64,000 nt of DNA from Desulfosarcina ovata subsp. ovata (GTDB taxonomy: Bacteria; Desulfobacterota; Desulfobacteria; Desulfobacterales; Desulfosarcinaceae): NCBI RefSeq assembly GCF_009689005.1, contig NZ_AP021879.1:186001-250000 (forward strand). The letters are read 5' to 3'. Below the pieces are notes generated by a model. That model worked only from the letters and a program-made list of their open reading frames with translations. It was not told the DNA's origin and did no database searches. Made by a program: the position numbers and the translations under genes. This document shows positions 44,584 through 54,156 of the stretch, piece by piece; the stretch's first letter is position 1; the number at the start of each line of letters is the position of its first letter.

Positions 44584-46187
44584 CTAAAGTTTCCCCTTTT
44601 TGAAAGCAGCCCGGCGGGGTGAGTACTACTGAAGAATATTAATATTTCCTGTAATAACAGATGGTTAGCAAAATGGCGGTCGCCTGTAACCTATTGAAAT
44701 CATTACAGATATCGGGACCGATTTTTGGCAATATGATCAAATATTTAGTTAATACAGTATGTTAATGTTGATTGCGAGGCTCGGTTGTGGTATGTTTCTT
44801 CTTCCACAAACAAACAACCCAACCGGAGGCCTCGCATGCTTATCCTACACGACATCCTTGAAAAACTCAAAAACGAATTTGCTCAGTCCAGTAAAGGTCA
44901 GGAACGGGGAATATGGTTCGTATACACGATCGTGGCGATCATTGTTCCTTTCGCCTCATCGAGGACCTCAAACATTCTACGGTGCTTGAAGACGGTGTTC
45001 GGCTTTTCCGGGATCAGTCGTAAAAAGTTCTATACCTTCATGGCATCCCCACGGATTCCATGGCAACGGTTATGGCCCACGCTGTGGAAATTGATTCCGC
45101 TGCCAACGACCGGTGGGCGGTTAATGCTGGCTCTGGATGACAGTATCAACGCCAAGACAGGCAAGAAGATTTTCGCCTGCGACAAGGTTTTCGATCATGC
45201 TGCCAAGCAAAACCAGTCCAGGTATCCGTGGGCCCAGAACATCGTTGCTGTGGGGTTGTTGAAGATGATCAAGGGACGTTGGGCCTGTCTGCCGCTGAGT
45301 TATCGTTTCTACCTCCTGAAGAAAACCATCGAACGAATGAACCGTGACAGCAATGGACCGGAAGTGACATTCAAGAGCAAGCTTGCCATGGCGGTCGACA
45401 TGATCGGTGAGATTGCCGCGGTGTTTCCCAGAAAACGGATTGTCATCATCACCGACTCATGGTTCGGCAATGGCGGCCTGTGGAAGCCATTGAAAAAACA
45501 GTTGGGCATATGGGTGGATATGATTTCCAGGCTTCGATCCAACAGCACAATATTTGAACTGCCGCCACCTCCGACCGGACGACAAGGCCGCCCGCGTAAA
45601 TATGGCCGCAAGCTGGGGAATGCGGCAGCGTTGGCCGTTCGATTCAAATCGCTGGCAAAAGAATACATCGTCAACCTGTATGGCCGCAACCGGAACATCG
45701 TAGCCTATGAACGCGTGGTGATGCTCAAGACCATCCGATGTGCGGTCAAGGTGGTCTGGGTCTATCGTAAGACACAGTGGGTGGCACTTTATTCCACCGA
45801 CCTGTCCCTTTCGGCTGAGCAGATTATCGAATACTATGGGGCCCGCTGGAAGATCGAAGCCTTATTCAAGGAATTGAAAAACGACATCGGCAGCGCTGAC
45901 ACGCAAAGCCGTCATCCGCAGGCCGTCAGCAACCATCTGCACTTTTGCATGCTGGCGACCACCGTCGCCTGGATTTACGCCAGCCGGGTCGAGAAAACGC
46001 CATCTCGCCGGCATGCCGTCGGCGGCCGCCGTCATTTTGCCTTTTCGGATGTCCGCCGATCCGTTACAAAGGCCGCGATGGACAAGGATTTTGGTAGGCT
46101 CTTCCCGGTGCCACGCAAATCCGTCTTTAATTCTCTCGTGGACGTACTGCTGCGCATGGCGGCTTGATTGAATTTAGGAAACTTTAG
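44584..46187 (+). mobile_element. IS4-superfamily insertion sequence
   Basis: 1604 bases with perfect 11-base ends CTAAAGTTTCC / GGAAACTTTAG. A 9-base target duplication, ATATAATAC, is at 44575-44583 and 46188-46196. It lies directly upstream of the giant cassette gene and separates it from whatever promoter it had. Confidence 0.92.
44836..46167 (+). CDS. IS4-family transposase (YREK type)
   Basis: 443 residues from ATG 44836, with GGAGGC before it (the frame opens at 44785). DDE residues: LALDDSINAKTGKK, VIITDSWFGNGG, and the YREK box YGARWKIEALFKELK. The C-terminus ends inside the element. Intact and probably active. Confidence 0.88.
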   Translation: MLILHDILEKLKNEFAQSSKGQERGIWFVYTIVAIIVPFASSRTSNILRCLKTVFGFSGISRKKFYTFMASPRIPWQRLWPTLWKLIPLPTTGGRLMLALDDSINAKTGKKIFACDKVFDHAAKQNQSRYPWAQNIVAVGLLKMIKGRWACLPLSYRFYLLKKTIERMNRDSNGPEVTFKSKLAMAVDMIGEIAAVFPRKRIVIITDSWFGNGGLWKPLKKQLGIWVDMISRLRSNSTIFELPPPPTGRQGRPRKYGRKLGNAAALAVRFKSLAKEYIVNLYGRNRNIVAYERVVMLKTIRCAVKVVWVYRKTQWVALYSTDLSLSAEQIIEYYGARWKIEALFKELKNDIGSADTQSRHPQAVSNHLHFCMLATTVAWIYASRVEKTPSRRHAVGGRRHFAFSDVRRSVTKAAMDKDFGRLFPVPRKSVFNSLVDVLLRMAA

Positions 46188-46212
46188 ATATAATACTATG
46201 GAGGAATTAAAG

Positions 46213-49200
46213 ATGAACAGAGTAAGTATTAATGGTTTGTTAAAACCTACCACAAATGAAGTTGTAAAGGATCAATACCTTGGTCATTTTTTGAAAATCA
46301 GCTATACCCAAGAAATAAGTGGAAACTCAATTTATAGTAAGGATCGCACTGATGTAGAGGAGAACGGTGCTTTCCGGTTTTTCCTACCCAAAGAAGATTT
46401 ATTAAGCGGACAAAACGTGACCATAGAGGTATTTGCTCCTGATGGCGATCTTTTGGGCAAGCAAGTATACAGTTATGGTAGTTTGCACGCGGCAAATATT
46501 GCTGAAAATGCAGAAGATGACACCCAACCGTTTGAGATACAAATTGATCCCAAAGTCATTCAGTTTAATCAATCGAATCCAGTCCTAAATATTTCTCGAA
46601 AAATATCAGGGCGGGTGGTTGACATTTCTGGTGAGAACCGGACTTCAGGCTTGCAAATAGTAATAGTCGCCAGCAATAATCCTGAGGCAACTTTGAATAG
46701 TCAAAGTTTCCAACCAATTTTTACCGCTCAAACGAATAATGATGGTTATTTCTTTGGTCAAATCGACAATAAAGACCATGAGCAAGCGTATGGATTGATT
46801 GCTGGACTAAGCGATGAACCGATTCAGATTGAGCTAGAAAACAAAAAAATTCCTAAGAATTTATTATTGTTGGGCGATTTGTCGGGATTGCCCGCGGACG
46901 TAGGCATAGCAACAACTGTGGTTCCAACTTTACCAGATGCCAGTGAACTCGTGGGGAACACATCGTTTTCACAGGACATTGGAGGAAAATGTGTTGATTT
47001 TACGATTCCTAATCGTACCTTGGAGGAATTTAGTTTTTATCACACGGTTCGGACTACTGAGCCCGAAATCCGCGGTCTGACAATTACCGCCCTTGAAAGC
47101 AAGCGTCTAAAGACAGAGTTACTGACACTCTCGGATGATTTATTTGCGGTTTTGGGTCGTATCAATAGTTCTATGGGCACCTTGAACTTAGTGAGTTATT
47201 CGGTTGATGAAGATAGCGACGAAACTACTAAGGCTTCAACCCAGCCGTTGACAGGGCATGACGAGACTATGCCGGTTGGTAACATCAGCACAGGTACAAA
47301 TGCTTCATCTGGGAGTGCTATTTCGGCTGCCCCAGTGTATCGATTGAAGCTTGATACCGGAGTTGGGAAGGTAAAATTTAGCACTGTGCAATTAAAGTAT
47401 GATTTTGGCGGCATATTGAAATTGCTCGCGGAACAGGCTAAACGTAAGGCGAAGCTACAGCAATTACACTATGAATTAGCTGCCGCGTATTGTGGAAAAC
47501 AAGGTGCTCCCCAAGCCAAGACATATTGCGAAACTCTCATTTCCCAAGACTTCCTCAATAGAGCCTCCGTGGAATCTTTGCTTGGCCATATCAAGCAATA
47601 CATCGACCAAAGCTCTGATGACTTTTTCCAAAATATCTCACTCCCAAAGCAGTTGGTGGCCTTTGTTGAAAATATCAAAGAGACGTTGCAACGGCCATTT
47701 GTAGATGCAGCATCGATTACCATTGTTAAGAACCGTACTGAAAAGCTGATTGAGGCTGTTGATAAACAAACTGTAGAAAGTCAGGATCAAGAGGAATTGC
47801 TGGGATATTTACGCCGTTTGATCAGTGAACTCGCAGAAGCAAGTGAGTATGGTTTATATAATTTCGAGCCCTGTCCTCCAAGGAAAACGCAAACAATGGG
47901 TGTTATGTGTATGCTACAACAATTTGAAGACACCCGGGATACATTGCGTAATAAGTCTGTCTTGTCTTTAGGTGAGATACTTACAATACGCGCTAATTAT
48001 GATACATATATCATTAGTATTTCATCATTTTTGTATTTATTGGAGAAATTCCATAGTTTTTACAACGGCAGTTCTAACTTCCTGATTTCGCTGGAAGATG
48101 ATTATTTTGTCAAAAACTATGACTCTATTCGTGTCTCGTTGAGTGCTTTGAAGCGACAAATCTACGTCGCCATCAACCACATTGAAGCCATAGAGAGTGC
48201 CTATATTTCTGATCATCCAGGCCGCAAAGAGCTTAGCATTGAGGCGAGCATCGATTGGGATGAAACACCGACGATTTACGAGAATACAACCATTGCACAT
48301 GGTCACATCTTGCATTTCAAGCAACAATGGAAGGCCGATGGCTATTCTTTAGGTGATTTATTGTACAGCCTCCCTCTCGCGCCTTGTCAGGAAAAGCAAA
48401 TCGCGATTGTTGATTGGGACAGGGAAGAACGTGCCGCACGGTCAGAAGGGCAGACAGTGTCTGAGTCCTTGGCTGCCGGTCTTTCGCATGATCGAGATAT
48501 CAGTGAGATCATCAATTCGTCGTTCAGAGAAAATATCAGCGCCAGCTCATACAACAAAACTAGCGGCACTAGTGCTGGAATTGGTGGCGGTATTTTTGGG
48601 GCTATTGGAGGTTTATTTGGTGGTGTATCACATTCTGGGGCTTCGTCCAAATCGACGGCCACACAAAATTCAGCACGCAATTTATCTGGCAGTACTTTAA
48701 ACCGTTTGCAGGACACTATCTCACAATCGGCATCGTCACTAAGGACACAGCGTAACACGGTAATTCAAACTGTTGGGCAAAATGAAACTGTATCGGTGCA
48801 AACCGAAGTGGTAAAAAATAACAACCATTGTCATGCAATCACCATAGAATATTTTGAAGTGTTGCGACATTATGCGATTGAGCAGGAGTTGGTCGATGTG
48901 CAGGAATGCTTGTTTGTACCCTTGCCAATGAGCCTATTCGACCATCCGAAAATTTTACGTTGGAAAAACACTCTACGCCGAGTGATATACGGAATGCAAT
49001 TACGCCGCGGCTTTGATGCGATTGAGCGCATTTCCAACCATTATGCCGATTCGGACTTCCCGATCGGCAGTTATGCCGATGAAACTATTGAAGATTTTAC
49101 TGGTAATTTCTCGATCTCCTTCGAATTGCAGCGTCCCTATATTTCGGAAATCGAAGAAGCTACTAAGACCGAAAAATACGATCTAAACGTTCCATTTCCT

Positions 49201-51699
49201 TGGTTTTTTGGGGTGATGAAGTTTTCGCTTGAACGCGAGGTCCCGCTAACCGAGGCTGAAAAGGACGCTATTTTTGAGGCGGAATATGCGCCTGAGATTG
49301 TGCGTACTTTTATTGATAAGCTAGATGTATACGGAATTGCCGAAGACGGTAGTGAAGCACGATTGGATTTGGATGTTACCCTGCTTTCTAATTATCGGCA
49401 TGGTGTACCGTTAACGGTCAATATAGCCGCCCGCACGGTGCCAACAATTACCCGTCGGCAGATCAAACACTTACGATTCCGCGCCAATACACCGGTAAAA
49501 GCCTCGTCAAGAATTATCCTGCGCTCGGTTTATCTGTATTACCGAACTAAGCATCTGAATGAGGCTATTATACGTAACAGTCGTATCAACAATGACATTA
49601 TCAACACGGTGGAGGTTCATGTTGATATAACCACACCACCTTTTATAGAGATTCAAACTAAAACCGATGCAGCTTTGATGTATACACCTTTAAACGCGCA
49701 AGAACAGCGAAATCCTCGAAAAGAAGATCAGCAAGCTGCCGCTGCGTTACTCAGTTATTTGAATGAGCACTTGGAATTAGCGCATAAAGCCATTTGGTCA
49801 AGCATGGATGCCAGCCGCTTATTTGGTTTATTGGATGGCTATATTGCACCGAACTCTGGTTATAGAAGCGTCGCGAGCGTAGTCGAGAATAAGATTATGG
49901 GCATTGTCGGCAACAATTTGGTGCTAAAAGTCGTGCCTGGTGAGCGTCTCGATCCAGTTTTCAGGAGTGTAGAAGACTTGATTGCTTATTATCAGCCGAC
50001 AACGAAACCTGACCCATTTAGGATTAGCGTTCCAACGAAAGGAGTTTATGCGGAATCAGTTATGGGCAAATGTAATAGTTGTGAAGAAATTGATGAAACC
50101 AGACATTGGCGCTTTGATGATGTGCCATGTGGTACTAAACCTACAGCTATTGACTCGGTATCAACCGAGAGTCGAAGAGGCGATACAGATAATCTTCAGG
50201 TAAAGGATCTTCCTTCCAGCATCATCAACATGCAGAATGCACCGAATGCGCCTGATCCAACCGGATTGGGTGCTGCATTCAATCTACTGGGCAAGAGTGA
50301 CGTATTCAAGGACATGACAGGTCTAGCTGGCACACAGGCAAATGCGATTGAAGCGTTAAAGACCACATCGAAAAGCGTCACTGACTTGGCTGGCATGGCA
50401 GCTGATCTTAAAAAACAAGAATCCATGAAGAAAGACATTGGTAAAACACTGAAGACCGTAAGTGAAGCTGAGAAAAATAAGCAAATTACCAAGGATCAGG
50501 CCAACAAACTGGCATACAGCGCCATAAGTTCGATGGTGGGCGAGCCAACGAAGAAGCAGGAAAAAGGGGCAACAAATAAAGAAGTTGAGCAACTAACAAA
50601 GACCGCTGGTCAGAACAAAGCATCTATAAAAGTGACTCGTTCCAGCGGTGAGAAAGTTGAGGTTGACGCCCGAAAGACTGCGCAAGATAGCGCGACCAAA
50701 CCAGTCATTTTCCTTACAGACGAAACTTCATCGGCAGACCACCGAGCGTTTAAGCCTTCGGCAAACGATAAATCGTTGGTCATTGATATTGGGGTAGGCT
50801 TGATTGATGCTCCAAGTGGTTCACATTTGCAATGGTCAGCTGATCCAAACGCTTTGAAAATAGACAATCCAAACTCGCCTATAACTCGAGTACGAGGTAT
50901 AAAACCGGGTAAACAAACTTTGACAGTTAAGTTGCTTGATGCTGGAGGAAACCAAATTGCGATCGAACGAATCCAGTTATCCGTTCCTCAATGTGTCACT
51001 GTAACCGAAGATAAAGCCTTATTTGATGAAGCATTGACAAGTATCAAGCTGCCTACGCAGAAGAACGCAATTGTAGATGAGATGAAAAAAGTAGTTGAGT
51101 ATTTGTTGTCAAAATCAAATGTTCGTGTTTTTTGGAAAGTTGGAAGTTATAGCGAAAATGTACCGGCTCATGTACCAGCTAGTAATGTGGTTGTTGCTAC
51201 CGTTAAAAATAATGATCCAAGTAGTAAAGGACAATTAGGTGTTACATCCAGTGCGACTAATGCTGACACATTTAACGAAACAATCGAAATATATCCGGGA
51301 ATGTATGATGAGCCAGATGATATCGATGTAGATACTGAAACGCAGGCATTAATATTACAAATCAAAACAGATTTGCCCGGGCATTCAAACCTCATTTCTG
51401 TTGCTACAAAAGTGTATGGCAGGCTTATTGGTGAAACTCTTAGCCATGAAATAGGCCATGCATTGCTCTGGGATGATATACCGGGCGATCATAATTCCCC
51501 GGCAATTGTAAACGATATCATGAATAAGGGAGTTGATAGAATATTTAAACAGCGTACAGGTATGGATAATACTGTAAAGCAAAGTCCGGTTAAACCAGAG
51601 CACTACAAAGATTATGGAGTCGCCACAATCAATACATTCCAAGCGGTAAATCAAGGGCGTATCGACAATCAGTGGCCAGTTCCTCCAGCTTTCACTTAA
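46213..51699 (+). CDS. Giant protein with Ig-like and zincin metallopeptidase C-terminus (cassette 14)
   Basis: 1828 residues from ATG 46213, with GGAGGA 7 bases before it. The N-terminal third contains beta-rich, carboxypeptidase-regulatory-like segments (ISRKISGRVVDISGENRTSG). Long helical regions follow, then a Gly/Ser-rich stretch at about 779-810, further mixed domains to about 1360, and a Lys/Glu/Thr helical linker (about 1393-1470). An Ig-like domain at about 1516-1593 precedes a metallopeptidase domain with HEIGH at 1745-1749 and a third His at 1760 (HEIGHALLWDDIPGDH). No signal peptide is visible. The family is not recognised by name. A modular toxin or injected effector with a protease tip is a possibility only. 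It is exceptionally large for an integron cassette. Confidence 0.72.
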   Translation: MNRVSINGLLKPTTNEVVKDQYLGHFLKISYTQEISGNSIYSKDRTDVEENGAFRFFLPKEDLLSGQNVTIEVFAPDGDLLGKQVYSYGSLHAANIAENAEDDTQPFEIQIDPKVIQFNQSNPVLNISRKISGRVVDISGENRTSGLQIVIVASNNPEATLNSQSFQPIFTAQTNNDGYFFGQIDNKDHEQAYGLIAGLSDEPIQIELENKKIPKNLLLLGDLSGLPADVGIATTVVPTLPDASELVGNTSFSQDIGGKCVDFTIPNRTLEEFSFYHTVRTTEPEIRGLTITALESKRLKTELLTLSDDLFAVLGRINSSMGTLNLVSYSVDEDSDETTKASTQPLTGHDETMPVGNISTGTNASSGSAISAAPVYRLKLDTGVGKVKFSTVQLKYDFGGILKLLAEQAKRKAKLQQLHYELAAAYCGKQGAPQAKTYCETLISQDFLNRASVESLLGHIKQYIDQSSDDFFQNISLPKQLVAFVENIKETLQRPFVDAASITIVKNRTEKLIEAVDKQTVESQDQEELLGYLRRLISELAEASEYGLYNFEPCPPRKTQTMGVMCMLQQFEDTRDTLRNKSVLSLGEILTIRANYDTYIISISSFLYLLEKFHSFYNGSSNFLISLEDDYFVKNYDSIRVSLSALKRQIYVAINHIEAIESAYISDHPGRKELSIEASIDWDETPTIYENTTIAHGHILHFKQQWKADGYSLGDLLYSLPLAPCQEKQIAIVDWDREERAARSEGQTVSESLAAGLSHDRDISEIINSSFRENISASSYNKTSGTSAGIGGGIFGAIGGLFGGVSHSGASSKSTATQNSARNLSGSTLNRLQDTISQSASSLRTQRNTVIQTVGQNETVSVQTEVVKNNNHCHAITIEYFEVLRHYAIEQELVDVQECLFVPLPMSLFDHPKILRWKNTLRRVIYGMQLRRGFDAIERISNHYADSDFPIGSYADETIEDFTGNFSISFELQRPYISEIEEATKTEKYDLNVPFPWFFGVMKFSLEREVPLTEAEKDAIFEAEYAPEIVRTFIDKLDVYGIAEDGSEARLDLDVTLLSNYRHGVPLTVNIAARTVPTITRRQIKHLRFRANTPVKASSRIILRSVYLYYRTKHLNEAIIRNSRINNDIINTVEVHVDITTPPFIEIQTKTDAALMYTPLNAQEQRNPRKEDQQAAAALLSYLNEHLELAHKAIWSSMDASRLFGLLDGYIAPNSGYRSVASVVENKIMGIVGNNLVLKVVPGERLDPVFRSVEDLIAYYQPTTKPDPFRISVPTKGVYAESVMGKCNSCEEIDETRHWRFDDVPCGTKPTAIDSVSTESRRGDTDNLQVKDLPSSIINMQNAPNAPDPTGLGAAFNLLGKSDVFKDMTGLAGTQANAIEALKTTSKSVTDLAGMAADLKKQESMKKDIGKTLKTVSEAEKNKQITKDQANKLAYSAISSMVGEPTKKQEKGATNKEVEQLTKTAGQNKASIKVTRSSGEKVEVDARKTAQDSATKPVIFLTDETSSADHRAFKPSANDKSLVIDIGVGLIDAPSGSHLQWSADPNALKIDNPNSPITRVRGIKPGKQTLTVKLLDAGGNQIAIERIQLSVPQCVTVTEDKALFDEALTSIKLPTQKNAIVDEMKKVVEYLLSKSNVRVFWKVGSYSENVPAHVPASNVVVATVKNNDPSSKGQLGVTSSATNADTFNETIEIYPGMYDEPDDIDVDTETQALILQIKTDLPGHSNLISVATKVYGRLIGETLSHEIGHALLWDDIPGDHNSPAIVNDIMNKGVDRIFKQRTGMDNTVKQSPVKPEHYKDYGVATINTFQAVNQGRIDNQWPVPPAFT

Positions 51700-51710
51700 T
51701 AATGGAATAA

Positions 51711-51793
51711 TTGGCTAACAATCACATACACTCGGACAGCAAAAAGCACCGCTCGTTCCTCGCTCTGCTTTTTGCTGCCGGTGATTTAACCGT
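51711..51793 (+). other. attC site 14, split by intron B2
   Basis: R'' TTGGCTAAC (51711-51719) mirrors TTAGCCAG at 44533, placing the giant gene in this cassette. L arms GGACAGCAAAAAG / CTTTTTGCTGCC. The R' box is cut after GT (51792-51793) and resumes as TCGGTC at 53437. Confidence 0.87.
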
Positions 51794-53436
51794 GTGTGCC
51801 GGGCATGGCACAGAACTAGCGAGGTGCAAGTCCTCGTACCAGGTGTTCGCGGAGCCTAAGGTTAGGAGAAGGGCAAGGGCGTCGTCGTGAGGCGGGGTCT
51901 GGAGGAAGCCCAATCCGAAAGCGCGGGGCGACGAACAGGAACCGGATCTGAGGTGTGGTACATCCGGGACGAGTGGGCACGTGACCACGAAGTCCTCCAT
52001 CCGCAATTGGGGTGTGCTTTATAAATCCGGCGTTTACGCGCAGAAAGTTCTGTGTCTTACCCCGGGAGATCTGTACGGTGTCTTTTGAAATATAAAGACT
52101 GAGGGTGGAGTAATTCACTCTGAGCGCTGTACAGAAGTCAGCAGAAGGCATAGTAGTCTAGGAAGTCACGCCAAAGCGTGATTGGAAACGAGCCGTGAGA
52201 AGCGGAGGCCTCACCCGACGAAGGCCCGAACGGTTCCCTGAGAAGGGAAGTGGCCAAAGATCCGTGGTCAATTACTGAGCGGGACATATGAACCGCAACC
52301 AGTAAGACGAGTAGAAATACCTAAGCCTGGAGGAGGGATACGACAGCTTGGTATCCCCACCGTGCTGGATCGATTTATCCAGCAGGCATTATTGCAGGTA
52401 TTGCAGGAAGAGTGGGACTCAACCTTTTCTGATTTCAGTTATGGATTCAGGCCCAAGAGGAGCGCCCACCAAGCCATTAAACAGTCCCAAAGGTATCTCA
52501 AACAGGGATATCGCTGGGTTGTTGACATGGATCTCGAGAAGTTTTTCGACCGAGTAAATCACGATAAGCTGATGAGCGTGGTCCTGAAACGTGTTAGAGA
52601 TAGGCGGGTAAATGATCTGATTCAAAGTTTTCTACGATCCGTAGTAGAGCATGAAGGCAGTTTACTTAAAACGGAAATGGGAACTCCACAAGGAGGGCCG
52701 TTGTCTCCGTTGCTGGCTAACCTTCTGCTTGATAATCTGGATCGTGAACTGGAGCGACGAGGTCACCGGTTTGTGCGTTATGCGGATGACTGTAACATCT
52801 ATGTCAGAAGTAAACGGGCCGGAACGAGGGTTTTGCGAAGTATCAGCCGATTTTTGAATTGTCACTTAAAGCTCTCAGTTAATGAGGCAAAAAGTGCGGT
52901 TGATCGGCCATGGAAACGTCAGTTTCTAGGGTTTACTCTCAGTTCTCGCCAGAACAGACGCATTAGCTTGAAGGCGATCAAACGTTTCAAGGATAGGATT
53001 AGAGAAATCACCTGTCGAACACGTGGTAGACGTATCGAAGTAATTGTGAAGGAGCTTCGCCGGTTTATGTTAGGCCGGCATGCGTACTTTAATTTCACAG
53101 AGGTGCGGCACGTTCTAAGAGAACTGGACGCCTGGATTAAAAGACGTCTTCGGTGTTACCTCTGGAAGCAATGGGGTCGCCGTGGCTATTGGGAGTTGAG
53201 AAAGCGTGGAGTGAGTAGAGATCTTGCTTGGAATACGTCGAAATCGGCGCATGGTCCATGGAGGCTGAGCCGCAGTCCGGGTTTAGCTTTTGCATTACCG
53301 GCAAAGTATTTCGCACGTCTAGGATTGCCAAGACTGTTTGTAAAACCGACTTAATCAACCGAACCGCCGTGGTACGTGATCCGTATGCCCGGTGGTGTGG
53401 GAGGAGGGGAGTCGTGAGGCTCCTCCCTATCCCGAT
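51794..53436 (+). mobile_element. Group IIC intron, type B, copy 2 (uninterrupted)
   Basis: 1643 bases, plus strand, 5' GTGTGCCGGG and 3' CTATCCCGAT. Same sequence as the interrupted copy at 36821, and the reference used to place the IS66 and RIT insertions. Removing it gives GT+TCGGTC, matching the R'' box GACCGAAC at 53863. Domain V/VI hairpins lie at about 53355-53436. Confidence 0.93.
52242..53354 (+). pseudogene. N-terminally truncated intron reverse transcriptase (type B, copy 2)
   Basis: The frame is open from a TGA at 52239 to the stop at 53354 (about 370 codons). It holds all catalytic blocks: GGGIRQLGIPTVLDRF, SYGFRPKRSAHQ, DMDLEKFFDRVNH, TPQGGPLSPLLAN, FVRYADDC and the maturase domain. 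It has no good start codon, and about 70-95 N-terminal residues present in the type A protein are missing. Copy 1 has the same lesion, so it predates the spread of the pair. It is probably mobilised in trans, or not at all. Confidence 0.8.
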
Positions 53437-53466
53437 TCGGTCAATAACAAACTATAGGAGATGCTA

Positions 53467-53685
53467 ATGAAGGCAGAATTCACAGCAATCATAGAGACTG
53501 CACCTGAAGGCGGCTTCTGGGCTATCTGTCCTGAGGTGCCTGGCGCCAACGGACAGGGCGAAACGATAGAGGAAACCAAGACTAATTTGCGACAGGCCAT
53601 TGAGTTAATTTTTGAAGATCGAAAGACTGACATTCTTCGGGGCTTACCAAATGACGCAATCCAAGATAAGGTACTGATAGGATGA
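53467..53685 (+). CDS. hicB: HicB-like antitoxin (cassette 15)
   Basis: 72 residues from ATG 53467 (AGGAG 6 bases before; an ATG at 53461 is too close to it). FTAIIETAPEGGFWAICPEV and GQGETIEETKTNLRQAIEL are the usual short HicB domain; no DNA-binding domain follows. Its stop overlaps the hicA start (ATGA), an antitoxin-first order opposite to cassette 13. Confidence 0.88.
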   Translation: MKAEFTAIIETAPEGGFWAICPEVPGANGQGETIEETKTNLRQAIELIFEDRKTDILRGLPNDAIQDKVLIG

Positions 53686-53861
53686 AACGACGAGACTTAG
53701 AGCGCCGGTTGAGAATTTCGGGTTGCTACTTGAAGAGAGAGGGCGCTTCACATTCACTTTGGATCAACCCAAAGAATGGAACGATTGAAGCTGTCCCCAG
53801 ACACAATGAAATAAAAGAACCATTGGCAAAAAAGATCTTGAAGAATCTGGGTGCAGAATAA
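53682..53861 (+). CDS. hicA: HicA toxin (cassette 15)
   Basis: Short gene of 59 codons. MKRRDLERRLRISGCYLKRE then GASHSLWINP with the catalytic His, and AVPRHNEIKEPLAKKILKNL, the typical HicA C-terminus. It completes the hicBA pair and ends two bases before the R'' box of attC15. Confidence 0.88.
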   Translation: MKRRDLERRLRISGCYLKREGASHSLWINPKNGTIEAVPRHNEIKEPLAKKILKNLGAE

Positions 53862-53862
53862 A

Positions 53863-53997
53863 GACCGAACCAACAGCTTGCAGTCCGACTGGCTTATCGC
53901 GGGCGTTTTGTTGAATTTAAGTGTTATTTGAAAGATTGTCATTTTGTCCTTATTAATTGCAATTAATCCGCCAGCGGCTGAAGCTGGACGTTAGAGC
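53863..53997 (+). other. attC site 15 (long type)
   Basis: R'' GACCGAAC (53863-53870), L arms CAGCTTGCAGTCCG / CGGCTGAAGCTG, R' GTTAGAGC (53990-53997). 135 bases. Confidence 0.87.
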
Positions 53998-54156
53998 AAT
54001 ACCATATCGCAAAAGAACGATCCTTCTTGACAAAGGGATAAAAAGCGGACATTATGACCTCAAATATTCCCTCTGATTAAGGAAATGCAATGTACAAAGA
54101 AAACGCTCTTGACCTAATTAAAGAAGCAAGAACACGATATACCCAGAAAGAAATTT

